The position numbers and the translations under genes are program-made. Below, piece by piece: positions 55,491-64,000 of a stretch of DNA of 64,000 bases; within the stretch, counting starts at the first letter, position 1; each line of letters starts with the position of its first letter. The notes beneath the pieces are model-generated. The model was not told the origin of the DNA. It saw nothing but the letters and a program-made list of their open reading frames with translations, and ran no database searches. The DNA is from JAIBJN01 sp963775625 (GTDB taxonomy: Bacteria > Actinomycetota > Thermoleophilia > Gaiellales > Gaiellaceae): positions 253,984-317,983 of the forward strand of contig CAVZJM010000004.1 in the NCBI GenBank assembly GCA_963775625.1, read 5' to 3'.

Positions 55491-56821
55491 GGAAGGCGCT
55501 CGTCCTGCTGCTCGGGCTCGCCGCGCTCGTCCTGCCGACGGCGGCGCTCGCGCACCCGCTCGGGAACTTCACCGTCAACCGCCATAGCGAGATCGTGCTC
55601 TCAGGTGAGCGCGTCTACGTCCGGTACGCCCTCGATCTCGCCGAGATCCCCGCCTTCCAGGAGGAGTCGAAGGTTCGCGCTCCCGGGTTCGCGGACTCGG
55701 TGGCCGGTCGACTCGTGCTGGAGCTGGACGGACGGCGCCTCGCGCTCGTGCCCCTCCAGCACACGATCGAAGCCCGGCCGGGCGCCGGGGGGCTCGAAAC
55801 GCTGCGCTTCGACGCGGTCTTCGCTGCTCCCGCGGACGCGACCGGGCGCAGGCTCGCGTTCCGCGACCTCAACTTCGAACGGCGTCTCGGATGGAAGGAG
55901 GTCGTCGTCACGGCCTCAGAGGGCGCCCGGCTCGTCTCCTCCGACGTACCGACCGCGAGCGTGAGCGATGCGCTCCGCTCCTACCCGGAGAACCTGCTCT
56001 CGTCGCCTCCGGACGTGACCACCGCCCGGATCGCCTACGAGCCCGGGGAGGGTCCTGGCACGCCGCCGACGCTGACCGGCGGGCCCGCCGAGCCCGCCTC
56101 CTCGGGTGGCTTCGAATCGCTGATCACCCGTGACGATCTCGGCCTTGGCGTCATTCTCGTCTCCTTGCTCGTCGCGGCGTTCTGGGGCGCAGCGCATGCG
56201 CTCACCCCCGGGCACGGGAAGGCGATCGTGGCCGGTTACCTCGTCGGCTCGCGGGGTAGGCTCCGCCACGCGCTCCTGCTCGGGCTGATCGTCACGGCGA
56301 CGCATACGGCCGGGGTCTTCGCCCTCGGGCTCGTCACGCTCCTGCTTTCCCGCTTCATCGTTCCGGAGCGCCTCTATCCCTGGCTCACGCTCGCCTCCGG
56401 CCTGCTCGTGGTCGGCGTCGGGGCGGCCGTCCTGGCCGGCCGCGTGCGCCGTGAACGGCGCCACCACCATCACCACCACCACGACCATGAGCACCCGCAC
56501 GAGCCAGGGTATGGTCGCGGCGGGCTTCTCGGGGTCGGCATTGCTGCCGGGTTGCTGCCCTGCCCGTCGGCGCTCGTCGTGTTGCTGAGCGCCATCGCCC
56601 TCCACCGCATTGGCTTCGGGCTCGCGCTCATCGTCGCGTTCAGCGTCGGCCTCGCAGCGACGATCACCACTATCGGCCTCATCGCCGTGCTCGCGCGGCG
56701 AGCCTTTGGTCGGCTCTCTCTCGACGGGCGCCTCGTCCGCGCCCTGCCTGCCGCGAGCGCGCTCGTGATCCTCGCGGTCGGAACCGGCATCATCGTCAAC
56801 GCCCTCCCGGAGGTTCTCTGA
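55487..56821 (+). CDS. NicO/RcnA-like nickel-cobalt transporter with exported N-terminal domain
   Basis: 444 residues. Signal peptide ('ALVLLLGLAALVLPTAALA') and an N-terminal exported domain (about residues 25-210, starting 'HPLGNFTVNRHSEI'). Then six hydrophobic helices with 'GAAHALTPGHGKAIVAGYLVGSRG', the NicO/UreH-like metal motif, and a cytosolic His-rich loop ('HHHHHHHDHEHPHEP'). This is the layout of the high-affinity Ni/Co exporters or importers with a DUF-type ectodomain. The direction of transport is not certain. Confidence 0.88.
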   Translation: MRKALVLLLGLAALVLPTAALAHPLGNFTVNRHSEIVLSGERVYVRYALDLAEIPAFQEESKVRAPGFADSVAGRLVLELDGRRLALVPLQHTIEARPGAGGLETLRFDAVFAAPADATGRRLAFRDLNFERRLGWKEVVVTASEGARLVSSDVPTASVSDALRSYPENLLSSPPDVTTARIAYEPGEGPGTPPTLTGGPAEPASSGGFESLITRDDLGLGVILVSLLVAAFWGAAHALTPGHGKAIVAGYLVGSRGRLRHALLLGLIVTATHTAGVFALGLVTLLLSRFIVPERLYPWLTLASGLLVVGVGAAVLAGRVRRERRHHHHHHHDHEHPHEPGYGRGGLLGVGIAAGLLPCPSALVVLLSAIALHRIGFGLALIVAFSVGLAATITTIGLIAVLARRAFGRLSLDGRLVRALPAASALVILAVGTGIIVNALPEVL

Positions 56822-57546
56822 TGTTCGGACTCGACGACACGATCGCCGGCTTCTCGAGCGGCGGCTCTGTTTGGATCGTGCTCGCGGTCGCGGTGCTCCT
56901 CGGCCTGCGGCACGCCACCGACCCGGATCACATCGCCGCGGTCTCGACGCTCGTCGCCGGGGGTCAGAACCGGGCGGCCCGGCGTGCGCGAGAGCTCGGT
57001 CTGGCCTGGGGGCTCGGCCACGCCCTCACGCTGTTCGCATTCGGGCTGCCCATCCTCCTTCTCGACAGCTACCTTCCTGACCGCGTCCAGCAGGTTGCGG
57101 AGACGGCCATCGCAGTCGTCATCGCCTACCTCGCAGTCCGCCTGCTCGTCCGCTGGCGGCGCGGCGAGTTTCACGCGCACGCGCATCACCATGCCGGCGG
57201 CGAGCACTCCCATGCTCACAGGAGGCACGAGCATCGGCATGCACGGACCGCCCACGGCGCGTTCGGCATCGGGCTCGTGCACGGCATGGGCGGAAGCGCC
57301 GGCGTCGGGATCCTTCTCGTCGCGTCGATCGAGTCGACGCCGCTGTCGGTGGCGTCGCTGGGCCTCCTGGCGGTCTTCACGGCTGTCTCGATGGCCCTGC
57401 TCTCGGCCGGGCTCGGCCGGACGCTCGTCACCCGGCCGGTCCGCTCGGCCTTCGGAACCATCGCCCCCGTGCTCGGAGCCGGGAGCCTCGCCTTCGGCGT
57501 CTGGTACGCGACCTCCGCCTGGAGCCTCACGCCATACCCGTTCTGA
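56821..57546 (+). CDS. HoxN/NicO-type nickel transporter-like membrane protein
   Basis: 241 residues; ATG overlaps the preceding TGA by one base. 'LLGLRHATDPDHIAAVSTLVAGG' is the HX4DH signature of nickel-cobalt transporters; a His-rich loop ('HAHAHHHAGGEHSHAHRRHEHRHA') follows, then 'FGIGLVHGMGGSAGVGILLV'. Second metal carrier in the operon; probably works with the NicO-like gene. Confidence 0.88.
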   Translation: MFGLDDTIAGFSSGGSVWIVLAVAVLLGLRHATDPDHIAAVSTLVAGGQNRAARRARELGLAWGLGHALTLFAFGLPILLLDSYLPDRVQQVAETAIAVVIAYLAVRLLVRWRRGEFHAHAHHHAGGEHSHAHRRHEHRHARTAHGAFGIGLVHGMGGSAGVGILLVASIESTPLSVASLGLLAVFTAVSMALLSAGLGRTLVTRPVRSAFGTIAPVLGAGSLAFGVWYATSAWSLTPYPF

Positions 57547-57579
57547 GGAGGCCCAGCGCCCTATGATCGGGGGCGGCCA

Positions 57580-58746
57580 ATGGCCGTCCCCGATCTCACC
57601 CGCACGTTGACGCGCAACGCCGTGGACGTCCTGCCCGAGGGCGAGCTCGAGCGGAAGCTCGGCACGGGGCGGCCGCTGCGCGTGAAGCTCGGCATCGACG
57701 TGACCGCGCCGGACGTCCACGTCGGCCACGCGATCCCGCTCCAGCGGATGGCTGCGTTCCAGCAGGCGGGCCATGTCGGCGTCCTCATCATCGGCGACTA
57801 CACGACGCGGATCGGCGATCCGTCGGGCCGGTCCAGCGAGCGCCCGGTCCTGTCGGACGACGAGATCGACGCGAACGCGCAGACGTACCTCGCGCAGGCC
57901 GCGCAGATCGTCGACACGAGCCCCGAGCGGCTCGAGCTCCGCTTCAACGGCGAGTGGCTGGCGGAGCTCGACTTCGCCGAGGTCGTCCGCCTCACGCGCA
58001 CGATCACGGTCGCGCGACTGCTCGAGCGAGACGACTTCCAGCAGCGCTTCGAGACGAGAGCGCCGATCTCGGTCTCGGAGCTGCTCTATCCCTTCATGCA
58101 GGCTTACGACTCCGTAGCCGTCCGGGCCGACGTCGAGCTGGGCGGCACGGACCAGCTCTACAACCTGCTCGCCGGTCGCGACGTCATGCAGGCGTACGGG
58201 CTCGAGCCCCAGGTCGCGCTGACGACGCCGCTCCTGCTCGGGCCCGACGGCCGGAAGATGAGCGCTTCGGTCGGCAACTACATCGGCCTTACGGACCCGC
58301 CCGAGCAGCAGTTCGGGAAGACGATGCGGATCTCCGATGAGCTTCTGCCCGACTACTACCGGCTGGTGATGGAGTCCGACGAGGATCCGGGATCGCTCGA
58401 GCCGATGGCGGCGAAGCTGGAGCTCGCCCGGTTCGTCGTGCGGCGTTCACACAGCGAGGAGGCTGCGCGCGACGCCGAGGCGCACTTCACCAGGGTCGTG
58501 CGCGAGGGCCAGGCGCCGGACGAGATCAGAGACGCCGATCTTCCCCCCGACGACCCGGTGCATCTGCCGGCGCTCATCCGGGAGGTCTTCGGGCTCTCGA
58601 CGAGCGAGGCCCGGCGCCTGATTGCCCAGGGAGGGGTGAAGCTCGACGGCGCCCCGACGGCCGATCTGGACGTTCCCCGAGCCTCGCTCGAGGGCACGGT
58701 GCTCCAGGTCGGAAAGCGCCAGTTCGCACGGCTGCGAGCGGCTTGA
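57580..58746 (+). CDS. tyrS: Tyrosyl-tRNA synthetase
   Basis: 388 residues. Class I motifs: 'DVHVGHAIPLQRM' (HIGH) and 'GRKMSASVGNYIGL' (KMSKS as KMSAS), 'GDYTTRIGDPSGRS', 'YPFMQAYDSVAVRADVELGGTDQLYNL' (tyrosine pocket), and a C-terminal S4-like domain ('STSEARRLIAQGGVKLDG'). Charges tRNA-Tyr. No T-box leader visible upstream; the spacer to the previous gene is 33 bases. Confidence 0.95.
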   Translation: MAVPDLTRTLTRNAVDVLPEGELERKLGTGRPLRVKLGIDVTAPDVHVGHAIPLQRMAAFQQAGHVGVLIIGDYTTRIGDPSGRSSERPVLSDDEIDANAQTYLAQAAQIVDTSPERLELRFNGEWLAELDFAEVVRLTRTITVARLLERDDFQQRFETRAPISVSELLYPFMQAYDSVAVRADVELGGTDQLYNLLAGRDVMQAYGLEPQVALTTPLLLGPDGRKMSASVGNYIGLTDPPEQQFGKTMRISDELLPDYYRLVMESDEDPGSLEPMAAKLELARFVVRRSHSEEAARDAEAHFTRVVREGQAPDEIRDADLPPDDPVHLPALIREVFGLSTSEARRLIAQGGVKLDGAPTADLDVPRASLEGTVLQVGKRQFARLRAA

Positions 58747-58766
58747 GAGGCCGCTCGGAGCCCTGC

Positions 58767-58794
58767 TTGACAGCCCCTTCGCCGCTGCTATCAT
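58767..58794 (+). promoter_or_regulatory. rRNA operon promoter
   Basis: TTGACA (58767-58772), 16-nt spacer, TATCAT (58789-58794). The perfect -35 and near-perfect -10 fit a strong rrn promoter, about 300 bases upstream of 16S. Confidence 0.8.
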
Positions 58795-58894
58795 GGTTCG
58801 GCCGTCTACACGGCTGCACGGAAATCGGCAACCCACGAGACAACGGAGAGCCTTCGGCTGAAGCCTGATACGACCGAGTATCACTTCTTCCCAG

Positions 58895-58923
58895 GGCCTC
58901 CCGTGCGAGTTGGAGGCCTTTTT
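58895..58923 (+). terminator. Intrinsic terminator inside the rRNA leader
   Basis: GGCCTCC / GGAGGCC 7-bp stem with a 10-base loop and TTTTT tail, between the promoter and 16S. It would end about 120-nt transcripts unless antitermination occurs. Confidence 0.7.
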
Positions 58924-58946
58924 CGTGCCGTCGGTGTGGCGCCGGT

Positions 58947-58968
58947 CTTTGAAAACTCAACAGCGTGT
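58947..58968 (+). promoter_or_regulatory. boxA-like sequence and 5' arm of 16S processing stem
   Basis: CTTTGAAAACTC resembles boxA (NusB/E antitermination site). Bases 58952-58968 are perfectly complementary over 17 bp to 60761-60777, behind 16S, forming the RNase III stem around 16S. Confidence 0.7.
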
Positions 58969-59096
58969 ACGTCGAGAACCTCGCGCGCTTCGGCGCGGGA
59001 GGTCACTGAACCCGTCTCCTCTCTCGAGGGGACTTTGAGCTCAAGCTCGAACCTGAACCGTTAGCAACCAGGCCTTCGGCCTGACTGCGAAAGGTC

Positions 59097-60644
<1,548 letters not shown>

Positions 60645-60863
60645 CTAGGGAACGCGGGAGCTCCAACTCCCGCAGGCGCCCGGCCCGTCGATGGAAGTCA
60701 GTCAGACGACCGTCCGGTGCCCGGGCTCGCCTAGAACTCATGTCGACCTCGACGACCACTACACGCTGTTGAGTTTTGAGAGACCGGCCTCGGCCGGCCT
60801 TCTCGCGGGTGAAGCCCGCGCGCACCTTGAAAACTCCATAGCGGCAAACACGGTGTTCTTCAT
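60645..60863. other. 16S-23S spacer, no tRNA
   Basis: 219 bases with no tRNA-Ile or tRNA-Ala gene. It holds the 3' arm of the 16S stem (60761-60777), and the 5' arm of the 23S stem (60819-60842) which pairs with 63870-63893. Confidence 0.75.
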
Positions 60864-63850
<2,987 letters not shown>

Positions 63851-63919
63851 TGAACACCGTCATAAAGTCGCTATGGAGTTTTGAGGGTGCGCGGGGTTTC
63901 CCGGGCACGTCCCTCACAA

Positions 63920-64000
<81 letters not shown>

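Noticed and set aside
60645..60863. tRNA genes in the 16S-23S spacer
   Set aside because: Searched by eye for the T-loop GTTCRAN and paired acceptor ends; none found.

Overview
The window is a contiguous stretch of a high-GC actinobacterial chromosome. A complete 16S-23S rRNA pair and the start of 5S close the right end. The 16S signature, the 23S-5S order without spacer tRNAs, and several gene families (GatCAB, an EF-G-like paralogue, an inositol-phosphate cytidylyltransferase/DIPP synthase fusion, HMG-CoA reductase) suggest the class Thermoleophilia (Gaiellales/Solirubrobacterales-like). That placement is an inference from reading the sequence; no search was run.

Left part (1-10.7 kb): accessory DNA. 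It starts with a truncated TIR-transmembrane-WD40 protein. Two 3'-half remnants of the tRNA-Thr gene follow, then a PadR regulator with an overlapping promoter/operator, an ABC exporter (ATPase and FtsX-like permease), three separate RibD/DHFR-fold reductases, a phosphoesterase and an HNH-like zinc protein, up to the intact tRNA-Thr at 10.7 kb. Beyond it lies a tandem duplication holding a promoter, a tRNA 5' half and the start of a holin-like gene. The middle-left (11-20 kb) holds a GGDEF/HD-GYP protein, a nuclease without a normal start codon, a HicBA toxin-antitoxin pair, small zinc-motif proteins and the inositol cytidylyltransferase fusion.

Middle (20-34 kb): tRNA-Trp, a FliA-type sigma factor, the EF-G-like gene, MFS, MaoC, aldehyde dehydrogenase and RNase H genes, then tRNA-Gly. 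A 1.4 kb island without an integrase lies between tRNA-Gly and an exact 37-bp copy of its 3' half. Next come an ECF sigma factor surrounded by small genes with matching GGAAGA-N16-CGTCCT promoters, then tRNA-Cys with a 5'-half copy upstream and two 3'-half copies downstream, each pair of boundaries enclosing one small gene. Two 170-bp hairpin-ended repeats lie at 26.6 and 32.2 kb.

Right part (34-58.7 kb): mostly core metabolism. It holds thioesterase and HMG-CoA reductase, folD, a cold-shock gene, gatC-gatA-gatB (glutamine amidation of mischarged tRNA), an aminotransferase-serA-YbaK-ilvE-DegT amino-acid cluster, an alkyladenine glycosylase, and a PASTA-type PBP1. Then comes an ECF sigma/anti-sigma pair divergent from a DUF4331-TPR-NicO-HoxN-like operon. 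Both divergent units have the same promoter, GAACCG-N16-GAATAG. tyrS precedes the rRNA operon, whose leader shows a promoter, an intrinsic terminator, a boxA-like sequence and long processing stems.

The strongest unexplained signal is the repeated use of tRNA genes as boundaries of very small, integrase-free gene cassettes (Thr, Gly, Cys). The two hairpin-ended repeats and the two local ECF promoter sets come next.
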